From Whitmania pigra (lineage: Eukaryota; Annelida; Clitellata; Hirudinida; Haemopidae), in NCBI GenBank assembly GCA_021613335.1, contig JAJTWR010000395.1, forward strand, positions 62,001 to 126,000: a stretch of 64,000 bases of DNA. Direction: 5' to 3'. How positions within the stretch are numbered: the first letter of the stretch is position 1; each line of letters begins with the position of its first letter. A model generated the notes under the pieces. The model ran no database searches. It worked only from the letters and a program-made list of their open reading frames with translations, and was not told the origin of the DNA. Position numbers and translations under genes: made by a program. Below, in pieces: positions 1 to 12,412 of the stretch.

Positions 1-1
1 G

Positions 2-271
2 AAGTTCGAAGAACTCGACAGTAGAGTTAGGCTGACCCTAAACGAAGAGAAACTGAAACTGGAACGGGAATTAGCCGGGGTTCCCCAAATGGAAGGCAGG
101 TTGGCAGAATTGTGCCAGTTGCTCGGGGAAGACTCAGAGTTCCTGCAGGACAGGGACTCTGGCAATTCTGAAGGGTCGTCAGCCACCAACGGGAGGAATT
201 CGACGAGTCACGACGAGGACGAAGAAGACGCTCGATCTTGCGGCAGCGACGATGCCGTAGCAGCCCATTAG
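2..271 (+). CDS. 3' terminal exon of an unrecognised coiled-coil protein (partial)
   Basis: The frame is open from base 2 to a TAG at 269-271, giving 89 C-terminal residues. The 5' part lies outside the window and no splice acceptor is visible, so the exon starts upstream. The first ~45 residues are Leu/Glu/Lys/Arg rich with heptad-like spacing ([20 protein letters not shown]), typical of a coiled-coil end. The remainder is low-complexity, Ser/Asn/Gly then Asp/Glu rich ([14 protein letters not shown]), and ends VAAH. I do not recognise the family and assign no function. A candidate poly(A) signal AATAAA lies at 724-729. The gene is convergent with the NIFK gene, with under 600 bp between stop codons. 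Confidence 0.6.
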   Translation, partial: KFEELDSRVRLTLNEEKLKLERELAGVPQMEGRLAELCQLLGEDSEFLQDRDSGNSEGSSATNGRNSTSHDEDEEDARSCGSDDAVAAH

Positions 272-853
272 GGACACAAATGAACTTCGCTGTTTAAATT
301 GTTATCTTATTATGTGTCGCTTTGTTAGTCTTCTCCTCTTCTCCCGACTGTATAGAGATCATCTTTGATCATCAGATCATCTGCAGCTTTGAAATTTCCA
401 CATGTTTCCCGGTCTATCTTGAGCCGATCACAGGAATCCATCCAATACAAACCTACGTTCTCACAAATTAGGAAGATTAAACAGATTAGCTAGACATTTG
501 GTCATCGATTACTCGCGAGAACCATTTTTTGTTTTGCTAGGCTCGGTGTTTTAAGTGTTTGTAAAAAGAAAATGAAAAAATCAATTTGTCAATTGTTGGT
601 GCAAAACTCTTAACTTCCAGATATTTAATTGTTCACATTATACCTATCCCATACTTGAAAAAATTTGAACCTCAGAACAGAATTAATGTAAAGTATTATC
701 ATTTGGCTGAAGTAAGCTAATCTAATAAACTTCAATAAGCATGGTGAAGTTGATCTTCAAACATCTTGAAGGTTGCCTCTGATTCACTCAAAAGTGCTCA
801 TTATGGTATTCAGTCAAAACCAGTCAAGAAAATTTTCAAAATGGCATTTTATT
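272..853. other. 3' UTR of upstream gene and convergent intergenic gap
   Basis: No coding potential is seen. It holds the probable 3' UTR of the + strand gene (AATAAA at 724-729). On the minus strand AATAAA (848-853) directly follows the NIFK stop codon, so the two genes end tail to tail within about 125 bp. Confidence 0.5.
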
Positions 854-1973
854 TTACGCAGGGAGCTCGTACGACACCCCGAGGTTGGCGATCTTCTCCA
901 TTCTTTTCGCATTTTTCGTTTTCAACCTTTTCTCGGCAAGTTTGGCTGCCTTGGGAGTTTTGTGGGGTCTGTTCTGACGTTTGATGTCAATCTGAGAGGC
1001 CTTAGGAGCTGAGAAGGGTCTTTGCCATCCCCTGAAAGTGTTTGAATGCAGTTCGTTCTTTGGAACAAATTTACCTGATCAAAGAAAACCGATCTTTTAG
1101 CAACAAGCATGTGTTATCTGATCTTAGCATGTAGGAGTGGATTTATCGAACAACTTACACATCATTCGTTTTCTGAACATGAGGTAATCCTTCATGGTTT
1201 CGGCGACCACTCTGGCAGTGTTCTCACGTAGAAATTCCACATATCCATAGCCTTTGCTCTGACCTGTCTGTTGAAAAGTGACAAAAATTAATTGCATGTG
1301 AATGTTATATGGTGATGCTATAAGTGGCAAATAAGAAAGTGATATTACAGAATTTGTTTCTTGTACTAAATATTTTAGTTAACACTACAAAGACACTCCT
1401 AGTTACGTATGCCTAATTTTCAAATAGGTGTGAACATCAGCATTTAATTTATATCATCTATCTTACATAACATAACTTACTTGTAATTAAAAGCATTGAT
1501 GAATCTATGGTGATCTTAGCTTATATGCAAATTATCACTAAGTGATAATTTATGACAATGTCCACCTACCCTCTTGCTTCTGGAAAGCCTAACTCTGGTC
1601 ACTCCACCAAACTGACCAAAAAACTTTTCCATCTCATTCTCATAAAATCCATGAGGAATGTTTTTTACAAACACAACTCCTCGTCCTTTATCACCAGGAA
1701 CAACCTGGAATGACAATATTTTAGCAAAGGTATTTTCGATGAAATTATCGTCAGCGATTATTTCATAAATGTCACAAAATGAGTATACTCAAAAATTGAA
1801 AAATAATATCCGCATATCATTCAAAACATATGACACCAATTGCTTACTCTTTTCTTGTTTGTCTTATTTAAAGAAAACTTCTTTGAAACCGTTCCCACCG
1901 GAGAAGATGCTTTCTTAGTTTTTAATCCATTGTCATTGCCAACATCGTGAAGCAAATTGATTTCGGTCGCCAT
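854..1973 (-). CDS. NIFK: NIFK: MKI67 FHA domain-interacting nucleolar RNA-binding protein
   Basis: Four exons in transcript order: 1848-1973, 1570-1704, 1159-1267, 854-1074; 196 aa, with all junctions in phase and GT-AG. Residues ~46-125 form one RRM: RNP2-like GVVFVKNI, then RLSRSKR, TGQSKGYGYVEF (RNP1) and AETMKDYLMF. The SRSK(R)-SKGY-VEF signature and RVVAETM block match the NIFK/Nop15 family. The C-terminus is Lys/Arg rich (KRLKTKNAKRMEKIANLGVS), as in family members that bind pre-ribosomes. Family knowledge: these are nucleolar proteins for 60S/ITS2 processing; vertebrate NIFK also binds the Ki-67 FHA domain, but I could not identify the phospho-Thr motif here. It is shorter than human NIFK. 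The start ATG (1971-1973) is the first in frame. Confidence 0.9.
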
Positions 1974-2624
1974 CTCTAAAGCGATATTATAAAACAATTA
2001 TGAATGGCAAAACAAAGCGTGCACATAGACGATGCATTTAATTTCTGATTTTTAGATATTACAGAATAGCTATTAATTTTTAAATTTTATGTTATTTTTT
2101 ACGCCACAAAATGTTTTTAAATTTATTTTTAGAAAATTGACTCGACATTACAACATATTAACTAAAACATATTACAATAAACATTACAAGAGTTAAAATT
2201 AAATCTTTTACAAGTAAATAATTTGTTTTTATTTTTAAAGTTTAAACGTCATTTTATTTTTGTAAACAATGCTAAACGCTCGAGCTGCAACAATTTTTTA
2301 GCGACAACACATTTTTAAGAATCATTAGACATTTGCTGGGCAATGTCAGACATAAATTTGCCTAAAATGATTAGTTTCATATTTCTTTCCCGATTATTTG
2401 CAAGTAGGTTTTAAGCAGTTTGTTTTCGTGGTTCGCCCGTCCAAAGATGTAACTACAGCAACATCCTTCATGTAGAATCTTTTGATAACAAGGACTTATT
2501 GAATATTGATTCGATAACGACTTCCTTAAAAATTCCTTCCTTCTTCTTGATGTTTTTTCTAAGTCATATTTGACGTGTTTTTGATTGATCATTATTCTGA
2601 CATTTTTCACTCTTGCTATTTGTT
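1974..2624. other. AT-rich intergenic region between NIFK and WSC gene A
   Basis: The region separates two divergent genes (NIFK minus, gene A plus) and must hold both promoters. I see no TATA box or CpG-rich block that stands out. A 77-codon minus-strand ORF at 2377-2610 has no recognisable motif and is treated as chance. Confidence 0.4.
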
Positions 2625-5550
2625 ATGAAGTTACTTGGTAAGGAAAGTTGGTCTGATGCAGTTTTAGATGACATACATAAGTCAAACCAAAGAGATTTTT
2701 CAATGATCAATTGGAAAGATGTTATTGATTTGATTTAATTTTAGAAGTTGTTACAATCAACGTAGCCTTCAACAAAAGCGGTATGTACTGCGGTAAAAAG
2801 TCAGCATTACAAAAGTTGTTCGACGGAGACTTAACAAATGTTTTAAGAATGACGGAACGATGCCTAGAAAAGTCTTACATCGACGTTAATTTGGGAGCAT
2901 CTGTCATGGTTAATTATGTTGTGGTCTTTGGAGGAAAAGGTTGAACCATTTTTTTTTAATTTGGCTCTCAAAACCATTAAATCTTATTTATAATAATTTT
3001 CGATCGTAATCAAGAAAATTCTAACTGAATGAATTGAATATTTATAAATAAATTTTAACATTCTATTGATGAAGAAAGCGACCAGGGCCAGCTGGATTTT
3101 TTTCGCGTTTACAAAATAAATGGCTCTAATACGAGTTTGTGTTCGCAATACCCGGGGTTTGCTGACATCGACAAGGGCATGAGAGTGAATTGCAAGCCTT
3201 CAAAAGAATTCTCATCAGGAGTTAGAATAGAATCTCTCAAAAATGAGGGCCTTGCTATTGCCGAAATTGAAGTTCATACTCTTGGTACATCCTGTTCAAG
3301 TTTACTTTTTGGGAGCGAATAATGTTTAAAAGTCACAGTTTTTTTTTAAAGCCAGAAAATATGCCATCGGACAGGGAATGGTGTTATATCGGGGTTGTTT
3401 CTTCGTTCAGAGTTCATACGCTCAGAGCTTCAAATCGTGCTTATCTCAGTGCCTCGATTGGAATCACGCGTTCGCTGGAACAAAGGTGTTAAAAGTCATA
3501 ACCTTTTATTTTTAGAAAGGGCAAAGCGTTGTTTTAATAAAAAAATTTCTGCCTACACCACCTAATAACGTCTGTAATGCGTTAGTGTAGTCACATAATA
3601 TATATGAATGATAAAAGGTCATTCAATTATAGAATTATTCAATTAAGAATTTTTTTTCGAACAGGACAACGCATATTGTGTGTGCAAGAATGCATTGAAT
3701 GGAAATGAAATACTGTCAACGAAATGCAACCATAAATGTCAAGACAATGAAAGTTACTGTGGAAACAGTGAAGGCTTTTCTTTTTATATAGGTTTATTTA
3801 TTTATTTAATTAAGGTCCGTTGAATAATTAAGAAACCTTTTATAAAGGTTAGGCTTGGGTTACTTATACCGGAGCATTTCAAGGTAGCTTCTCTGTACCC
3901 AAAATTTTCAATGTCGAATCATCATCATCATCGTCGTCGTTGTTGTTGTTATCGTTATCGCTATTACTATTATTTTTTTTTCATATAATATTTTTATATT
4001 ATTCAGCTTTATAGAGTTGCATTATTCTTATAAAGGCTCAACAATTGTCCTTTGCTTTTCAGTCAAGTTTCCATTGCCATATTACGTGGGATGTTTGAGA
4101 ATACCAGCCGAATTTAAATTGAAAAAATCGGCATATGGGCTTATGACAGTAGAAGTGTGCTTAAATCATTGCAAAACACAATTTGCATTACTGAAGGCAA
4201 GCAATCCGCATTTAGCATTTACGAAATAATTTACAAAAATATTTCACGGAGATTCTTCAACCGGTAAAAAGTTAAGCAGGTTCATTCGAATTTCAAGGAC
4301 GGAAGTTATTGTATTTGCGAAGAAAAGGTCGATGAAAGTGATGCAGTCGACACAAGTAACTGCAGTACCAGATGCAGCGGAGATCACGACAGTATGTGCG
4401 GAAGTAGCGAACATATGTCGGTGTTTAAAAGTACTAGACTTTACACAAACCTTTTTTTGTTTAAACTCGAACAGACCATTTTAAGTCTAAAACCATTAAG
4501 ACTTTTTTGACAGCCTGCAAACAAGACACTTACAGCTATATGGATTGTGAGCAGGTATTCAATTGCGACGGAGTTTTCGATAAATACGGAGTTTGCAAGG
4601 TCAAGTGCAAACCAGGGTACTTTGGCGAGCATTGCATTGAGCGAGGTATCACAAACCTGTTTTATTAATTCTTAATAACTTTGTTTAGTTAACGTCCATT
4701 TCAGGACTTGATTAGTTATTTGTTAGTCTCTTTAATTATGCTAATGTAAGGTTGGTGATGTGGTTAAGGATTAAGGTTAGCTTAGTTAACCCTACTTTGA
4801 TTAATACGAGTAATCTGGAAGTATTCCTCTTTGAACGTACTAATAATTGTAAATAAACCGTATTTGGGATTGTTGGAAAATGCAGCCGCAAATTGTAGTT
4901 AAGAAATGGTTTAACTAATTAACCACTTTCTCGATCGAAGTATTGGAAATTTAAGTTCATTATGCTAGTTATATATGCGAATATGTGCGATTATTAAGAC
5001 ATTGATATTTGTATGTTGTTATGCATCGCTAGACATCGATGAATGCCACTTCAAACCTTGTGATGTCAAAACGTCGACATGCAGAAACCTTTACGGTTCT
5101 TACACGTGCGATTGCAACTACGGATACGAAAAAGGAGATGATGTCAATTCTTGCGTCGGTAATGGCGATAGTTTTAATGTTGACATCAATTACTTTTCCT
5201 AGTCGTTCGAATTTCAACTGATACAAACTTTTTATTTTGACCAGCCGTCAATCTGACCATTTCCTTCCTAATGTCCGTTCTGTTGTCAATTTTTGTCATG
5301 ATCTTGACCATCATCTTGGCGACAATCTGCTGGTGAGATGGTTAAGTTCTGGAAACCACTTCCTGATTTGTTAATTGACATTTCTAAGACTCGTTTATAC
5401 TACATTAATTTAATGCTTGTCATTGTTGAAATTTGCATCAACAAAAGTAGGTTTTCTAATAAAACGATATTTTTCAGCCCTAAAGCTATGGAGATGGGCA
5501 AGAAAAGTATGCTTAGGGTGACGAAATCCATCCAAAGGATTTCAAAGTAA
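2625..5550 (+). CDS. WSC/F5/8/EGF single-pass membrane protein, family member A
   Basis: Model of 11 exons: 2625-2637, 2745-2939, 3075-3284, 3352-3485, 3665-3791, 4063-4196, 4298-4430, 4514-4645, 5033-5158, 5245-5332, 5478-5550; 454 aa. Exons 2-3 (residues ~5-139) are an F5/8 type C, fucolectin-like domain: INVAFNKSG start, LFDGD, IDVNLGA, end IEVHTLG. Exons 4-5 and 6-7 are two WSC domains (YRGCF...SCLSQC...YCVCK...C...CG; YVGCL...CLNHC...YCICEE...CSTRC). Exon 8 is EGF-like (KPGYFGEHC), exon 9 a calcium-binding EGF (DIDEC, CRNLYGSYTCDC), exon 10 a TM helix (NLTISFLMSVLLSIF...), exon 11 a 22-residue basic tail. Likely a type I cell-surface protein; ligand unknown. Oddities: intron 6 has a GC donor (4197), and the first exon gives only MKLL. 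In that frame a hydrophobic run (FSLLLFV) precedes the ATG without an upstream start, so the true 5' end may differ. AATAAA is at 5725-5730. Confidence 0.75.
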
Positions 5551-6548
5551 TTTCAAGCTCAAGTCGTAGCTCATGGAAACTCGACACAGTGAAAGGACAT
5601 TCGAAGTATTGCATAGGCTCGTGAAAATAATGCTTCGCCATTGTTATGTCATCGCATTTCATTTATAATTTTTTCTCTTGTTAGTTTCACATCAGCGATT
5701 CTTGCATTATTCTGCCGGCCGCAGAATAAACAGATCTCATAAGCATTGTTGTAACTAAAATTCAAATATTTATTATATTTCTGCGAAATTGATTTGCCAA
5801 CATTTTCAGAAGCTCAGACAACAGCCGTTGCAGAGCCAATCATTTCGTATCACTCGCAATGAATTCAACTTTCTGGAGATGGTGGCGACTTTGTTGACAA
5901 TATTTTGAAACTTGTATTAAAATGGGATCAATATTTTTTCAAGCTTTAAAACTTTGCTTCCAGATAAATTTATATCGATGTCTCTCAGATGCGATTGTAA
6001 TCCTAACAAATTTAGCCCTTATTATTATTGTTATTATTATTATTGTTATTATTATTGTTATTATTATTATTATTGTTATTATTATTATTAGCGACTTCAC
6101 TCACTCCATGCTGGGCTCAGTGACGTTTTGTCGGTCATACACAAAAGCAGACTAATGGCCACAATCGTCACGGTAATTATAAGTCCGTTATTATTAAATA
6201 TTATTATGTAAGAGTGCCAAATCGATTGACTCTGGCATTTCGTTGGTTGCGATATTTAGAGAAAAATGTCAACCTTTCCCATTTTTACACTTTGAGCGGA
6301 ACATGGGATAGATTCAATAACAAACTTTTGATTAGATTAACAAATACTGTTTTATTAGTTAAAATCACGACATAAGATGGCGATTGCGGTAGCGTCAAAA
6401 ATTTAACAAGAATAAATTTAACAAAGTTGGATTCCAATAAAATACCCTAGCATCCATAAAATCAAGAACAATTCGATGAAATCGGTCGACCGTTATATAC
6501 CATGCAGCTTAATGAGCAAAACCACCCACTGGTCCCGCAGCGGTCCTG
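5551..6548. other. Intergenic, 3' ends of gene A and ANKLE2, small ATT repeat
   Basis: Contains the putative gene A poly(A) signal (5725-5730), an interrupted (TTA/TTG)n microsatellite at about 6017-6092, and, on the minus strand, a candidate AATAAA for ANKLE2 at 6351-6356. The genes are convergent. No coding sequence recognised. Confidence 0.45.
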
Positions 6549-9500
6549 TCACTCGCCCGTAAAACACATCCTCAAATCCCTGACGGCGTTCGGGGAGGAG
6601 ACGAGATCGTAGTTCCGGAGTCTGTGGAGGCTCGACAGGGGGGTGGAGAGGACGTGCCCGACCGTCGACACGTCAGCCCATCTGAAAAAGTTCATCGACT
6701 TTGGAATTCAAACATTCGTTATCTTATTAATAATCATGATATAAATGATAGCCAATATTAGACGATCCTCCGAACTTATCTATTTGTAATAAAACATATC
6801 CCTTATTAGATGACATATGAAAACTTATAATCATTCTTGGAGACAGTTCAACAGTCAGAAACACTGACCTCGCTCTCTCGGCCTCGCTGAAGGATTTGAT
6901 GTTCGTGAACCAACAATAGATGTACGGATACTTCCTCAGCTCATCTTCCATTGGTTCGAGGGCCCTGAAGGCATCAATATCTGCCCTGGTGGGAACATCC
7001 CTGGAACAATAACGGACGTGAATGTGAACATAGTTTACAGAAAATATAATATTTGTATGCAGTTGAAATTAACATAAACAGATGTTCTTGAATAGAAATT
7101 AATTATTAATACAGCAAGTCCTATTTAGGGATTATTTTATATTATTAAATACTCTGGTAAATCCAGCCCTGAGTACAGCATGCAGGTTAGTTCAGAGTGT
7201 TGAATGAGGCAGCAAAAAGCAATGGCCATATTGTATTTGCAATATGGCCTGCACATGCCTTGGGAAAGGTCATTATATAAAACGTTGAGCGATTATAATA
7301 TATTATTATTATCATTATCATATATTATTATAACGTGACACATAAGATGAGCATTTAGCACGAGAGCCTTAACTCGTCCATTGTTGCTGCAGTAGTTGTA
7401 CAACTAACCCGTATATGAACATTCCGACGTTGTACCTCGAGTTGAGGTCGAAGAACTCCTCCCCCTCGTCGAGCTTGCTTTGAGCATCACAGAACGTCTC
7501 CTCGTCGTCGGACTGCCCGCCCAATTGTCTCTGCCTTCTTTGAAAAGCATTTTAAAAATAAATAAATAATTAATTAAGTCCTTCGTCGACCTACGACCCC
7601 TCGTAAATCAGAGAAACCTACTCTTCGTTCGTGCTCTTCTGAGGCTGAGGAGGAGACTTGATCGAGAGTTTTGAGAATATGCTGCTGAGCAGTTGTTCGT
7701 TGGTGGTGAGTTCCTCCTTGATTTCCACCAGTCCTTCCTTCTCGAGGAGGGAGGCACTGAACTCGACGACGCTCCTCAAGTGATCCTCAAGGAGTTGGAG
7801 GCCTTCTTTCGAGGTCAAGTTGATGTCCCGACCCAAAAAGTCCCAGTATTCACTCCAAGAGACCTCCAAGTCTTTGGCGATGTGCCTGCAGAGATGAATG
7901 AAATGGTGGACTTGAGGAGAAAGTAAGATGAGCATTTAAAATGAGGGCTTTAACACGATAGTTGAAATACGATAACACCGGCGTTTGCAAATGAGCAATG
8001 CAGAACAAAATTCAGCGACGTAGCATTGAAATCCCAAGGGAGAAGGCGCACTAGCTAAATCTAGAAACTTACCTGCAAACTCTTTCCATCCCCTTACTGC
8101 TGTCGGTCCTCTTGATGCGACTGAACAGGTTGTGCTCGTTCTCCGACATGTCGTTCAGCAGCACCTTCTGCCGGAACATCTCAGACTGGGAGGATACGAG
8201 ACTTCGTCACGTTCGATCACGACAACGATGAAAAAAAAAAATCGACGCCAACCTTTTCGCGCGGCATGGGGCCGGCGATGCCTCTGATTCGTCGAGGAAT
8301 TTCTTTGGCCGAAAACACGGGCGTGTTGATTATCATCTCCCAGTGATCCTTCTCGTTGCATCCTGCAGAAGGCCAAATCTCCTTCGGCGTTTTGGCCGAA
8401 AAGCATTCTCCTTTGGCGAGGGCGTAAGGCGACAGAGAACTCTCAGAACCCGGGTTAGCCAGGAGGATGAGCTGCTTATTGGTCGGAGTCCTGCATAGCA
8501 CGGACACTTTCCCCTTCGCGAGGCTCTTCGGAGTGTGGCAGGGGCCGGAGCCCGGCGGGACGCCTTTCTGTCTCGTCGGAGTCTCGAACAAGTTCCTTCT
8601 TGTTGATTTTGGAGTTTCGACGGAATCGACGTGTTTTGGAGTGACAAAGGTGTTGCTATCGGAAGTAACGGTGGTCAACTTTGTAGGCGCCAACTTGTTT
8701 TTGGGTGTGGTGCGATCACCCTTCTGGCCATTGGCAGTTGAGAAGTCGGACCTGCAAGAGAAGTAGTCAGTGCTTTCGGAGCCACTGGAACCTCCTTTTG
8801 AGAAAAGGGTCAACGTCGGTGCAGTGGAGGGAGGCTTGTCGTCCGAACGGCTCACGTTTGCTCTCAACGATCCCGATTTCTCGGATCCCGATGCGCACAA
8901 CTTCGACACCGCCTCGATGCTCAAACCGTCGACGACAGGTTCCCGAGTCGATTCTCCCTCTTTTGGACGGGGAGAGAGAAGAGGACTCGAGCCCGAGAAT
9001 CCGACGGCCAATCTGCTGCGGGGATTGACGAACGGAACCGGCGAGTCGAAGAGATTCTTGCAGGAGAAGGTCTTCTCGATGGAAGGGATGACGTGGGCGA
9101 GAGCGTGGTTGGACGGGCAGAACGGTCGACTGACTTGCGGAGGTTCGGAATTGTCTTCGCTCCTGATGATGAAGATGTAGTACTGATCTGAAAGTACCCA
9201 CTTCATTTGACAACTTCATTTATAATATTTGATAATAATAATACTACTACTAATAATAATAATATATATAAAAATAATAATAATAATATTGATGATAATA
9301 ATAAATGTTCAGAGCACAGAACGACTCACCCTGGAAAGCATTTTCGATGCTTCGCTTCAGTTCCGGACAGGGAATGCGAGTCCTGGTGCCTATGACCTGC
9401 GATTTCAATTAAATTACGAACAGAGTCAAACGACCTCGGTAACGACGACGTAAATTGTAAAACGTTAAAAATCGATGACTACGTCGTTAACAAATTCAAA

Positions 9501-12035
9501 CGACCACAACGTTTCAACGACAAACCTCAAAAGGTGTCAGACCCGCTCCATTCTTGGCATCTTTCTCAACCTGCGGGAGGCTAAGGAGGTACCTGACTAT
9601 GTCCTCGTGACCAAATTTGCAGGCAAGGTGGAGGGGTGTTTCAAGGCCCTATGGATGATGATTATGATGGTCATTCGGTGCTATTGATTATCTGAAGATG
9701 TATGTTATGCGGATTGTCACCGTAATTAGAGTAAGCCACAGCTGATAAACTAACAGAAGATGACACATTAATACACCATCCAGACTGATTCTTCACAAAA
9801 ACATCTCTTCTAAACAACTACCAACATTGTCATGACGATAATAATAATAATATAATAATAATAATATAATAATAATAATAATAATAATAACACCATTATG
9901 CTCGATACTTCACTGACCCCTTTCTCCCTGTTATTGAGGTACATATCAACCAGAAAGTCCAGCCTGGCCTGCCTCTTTTCTGGCATCTCGTCCCTGAAGA
10001 GTCTGTGGTAGAAGTCGAGGTCTGTGATGGTATCGATGATCAACCTGCAGGCAGCCAACTGGTTGCTCTTGCAGCAGACGTGAAGGGCGTTGTACCTGCA
10101 ACCCTCCTGCGGGGCAAAGAACAATTACACCTCGGTCAAGGTTTGGTTCTAGATTTGTTGGTTTTTGACCAAAGATATCATTCCAGCCATCCCTGGAGCT
10201 CTTCAAGTGCCACCTGAAGAACCACCTCTTCATGGGACGGCGAAGACACAAGGCCTCTGACGCTACGCACATGGCGCTTTATAAATGAATTATTATTATT
10301 ATTTTCAATAGGGTATCTCAGAGCATTATCAAGCTTAAAAGTTTAGCTAACATTTACATCGCTTTCTAGTTATGCCATTATCTATTGTTATATCAGTCTC
10401 ATTATTAATAATGTGGTATTCACCATCATCATCACCGCACATCTCTTCAGCGTCATCGTGTAACATCTAAGAATGACTGTCGTTCGAGCGTCGCAAAGAT
10501 CGCACATTTACCGAAACAAACAAATCCCCCACGTCACTCACGTGCAGAATGGTCGGGTTGTCCCCGTTTCCGATGAGGTACCTCGGGTTGCCCCAGATTA
10601 GTTCCTTTGCCCTCTTAACCTCTCCGTTCTCCAGGGCTTTCCTGAGAGCCACAAACTCCATGCACTTGATGCTGCTGAACGGCAAGCTCTCTTTCGACAT
10701 GGGGGACCACGCCACTGTTCCGAAGTCCCCGGATTCCTCGGGTTTTTGCTGATGAACGGAAATAATAGTTATACTGAACCAATAAGAGCTTTGTGGTGGT
10801 TATTGTTATTTTGAAAAGTAACAATTGATTGTATTAAAACTTAAAAATAATAAAATACAATGTGATCGTCGCTTTATTACCTTAGCAACATGACTAATCA
10901 TATTGCAATTGTCATTCATTATGTCAACTAACAACAAACTCGTGCCAGTTGAAAGGTCAAACATCCTGAATAATTAACGAGCAGCATTACGACGAATAAC
11001 AGTAAATCTCGACCTCCTACCTGGTTATCCCTCATGTTATTGAAAGCCTGTCCCTCGTAGTTGATCTCGAGACTGAACTTCTCCGCCTCGTCCTTGTCTG
11101 TGAACACTTTGAACCTCGAACCGTGGAAGTCCTTCATGAACTTGACCATCTCCACCTGACTCTCGAACAAGAAAGGTCCTGGAAAGCAATTTCCATGACA
11201 ACCGTTTGTTTGTTGACGTTCATCGCTTAATAAAATATTACTGAAGTCTAAATTGCTTTACGAACAAACATTATTGTTATTATTTATTATTATTATAGTT
11301 CATTAAATCAAGCCATTCGATTATGAATGTTTGAAACGATTGCTTAAGAGGTACAAGATAAAGCAGCAAATAAAATAACGAACATCAACCCGTGGACTTA
11401 ATCAACAAATATCACCATCGCTTCATCAACACGTCAACTTCATAAATACTCGACTATCTGAGAACCAAAGTCAAGGCACATCTGATGCTTTATAATAATT
11501 ATTATTAACCCATTTAACCCTGTTTGATTGTTGACGTTCCCTGTTTAATCCTATCTGTTAATGCTTATTATGTTTACACAATCAAAAAAAAGCTTAAATA
11601 AATCACATAGAAAATGATTAACAATAAAAGAAATTTGAATAAATTCACTTGATGCAAGACATTGAATATCAAATTTTAATATTGGAAATTCTCACTACCT
11701 TCCTTGTTGTGAAATGCCGGAACCTGAACGGCAAAATAATTCTTTGGCTTTTCTTTTTGTACAGTTTTTGCTTCATTTTCATTTGTTTCATTTCTTTGGG
11801 CCTCATTGTTTTTTACTACATCTTTAATGACAGACATTTCATTCAAGATAGCATCTCGAGCCGGTAGATAAGCACACAAAATCTCCCTCAATCGTTTCTC
11901 GTACAAAACCCTTGTCGATCGCGTGACAGGTCCAATTTTAGAGCCAAGATTCTTCAGAGCCTGTGATATGCCCTCATTCGATAAATTTGAAACGTATTCT
12001 CCTACTTCTTTTTCGCTTTCAAAGGGCGGCTCCAT
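6549..12035 (-). CDS. ANKLE2: ANKLE2: LEM and ankyrin domain protein of the nuclear envelope/ER
   Basis: Twelve exons in transcript order: 11699-12035, 11021-11178, 10542-10748, 9918-10106, 9526-9648, 9330-9396, 8253-9187, 8073-8185, 7622-7885, 7409-7534, 6869-7000, 6549-6681; 927 aa, all phases fit. Residues ~1-50 are a LEM domain ([16 protein letters not shown]). About 113-165 is the viroplasmin-like segment ([15 protein letters not shown]). Residues ~185-340 are the ankyrin region with family blocks [26 protein letters not shown] and [11 protein letters not shown]. Exon 7 encodes a ~310-residue Ser/Thr/Pro-rich linker. Then comes a conserved C-terminal module with [11 protein letters not shown] (human: WVEYWEFLG). 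Known role: ANKLE2 regulates PP2A and VRK1 to dephosphorylate BAF for nuclear envelope reassembly. The length is close to human (938 aa). Oddity: no N-terminal TM helix precedes the LEM domain, unlike vertebrates; an upstream exon could supply it. Start chosen: first ATG (12033-12035) of the exon. Confidence 0.92.
10130..10305 (+). mobile_element. CR1/L2-like LINE 3' end fragment
   Basis: In the ANKLE2 intron between exons 3 and 4, opposite to transcription. It contains the end of a reverse transcriptase ORF (CTCTTCAAGTGCCACCTGAA, the 'LFKxHLK' block near the C-terminus of CR1/L2 ORF2). A tail follows (GCCTCTGACGCTACGCACAT, GGCGCTTTATAAATGAATT, then ATT repeats). The same tail recurs at 36690-36770 and, inverted, at 59912-59965. 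Confidence 0.6.
11430..11515 (+). mobile_element. Short LINE 3' tail remnant
   Basis: In ANKLE2 intron 1. Contains AAGGCACATCTGATGCTTTA followed by TAATAATTATTATTAA, which resembles the tail of the CR1/L2-like fragment at 36690-36770. Very short, so the identification is tentative. Confidence 0.35.
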
Positions 12036-12412
12036 AATCTTACTTAATGTTAATGGATGCGTTTTGAATAATAAATCCAAAAGGATTAGTCCAAACTTTA
12101 ACCGAAATGTGGAAGGGCATGCAGCGCCGAAACAATCACAAAATGTTAGCGTCAGTTAAGTGCAATTTCTCATCAAATTCAGACTTCAAAAATTAAAAAA
12201 TATCCAATTCCAGAGGTTTCGAATTTTGCGGTTTTTATTTTTGAGGGACCTAATAACTTATGGACGTTTTTAAAACATAAACATCGGATCACTACTTTAA
12301 ATTTGAAATTCTAAAAAATTTAATAAACATTATAAACATTTAAAAAATACTCAAAAATAAGTGCTAAAAATTTACAAGCTACTATAACATTTTATAAATA
12401 AATTTCTGGCGA
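12036..12412. other. 5' flank of ANKLE2 and 3' flank of the next minus-strand gene
   Basis: AT-rich; no recognisable element. It lies upstream of the ANKLE2 start and directly downstream of the 357-aa gene's stop. The two genes are in tandem on the minus strand, about 375 bp apart. Confidence 0.4.

Noticed and set aside
8467..9180. Several plus-strand ORFs of 99-136 codons
   Set aside because: They lie antisense to ANKLE2 exon 7, which has a consistent splice model and family similarity on the minus strand.
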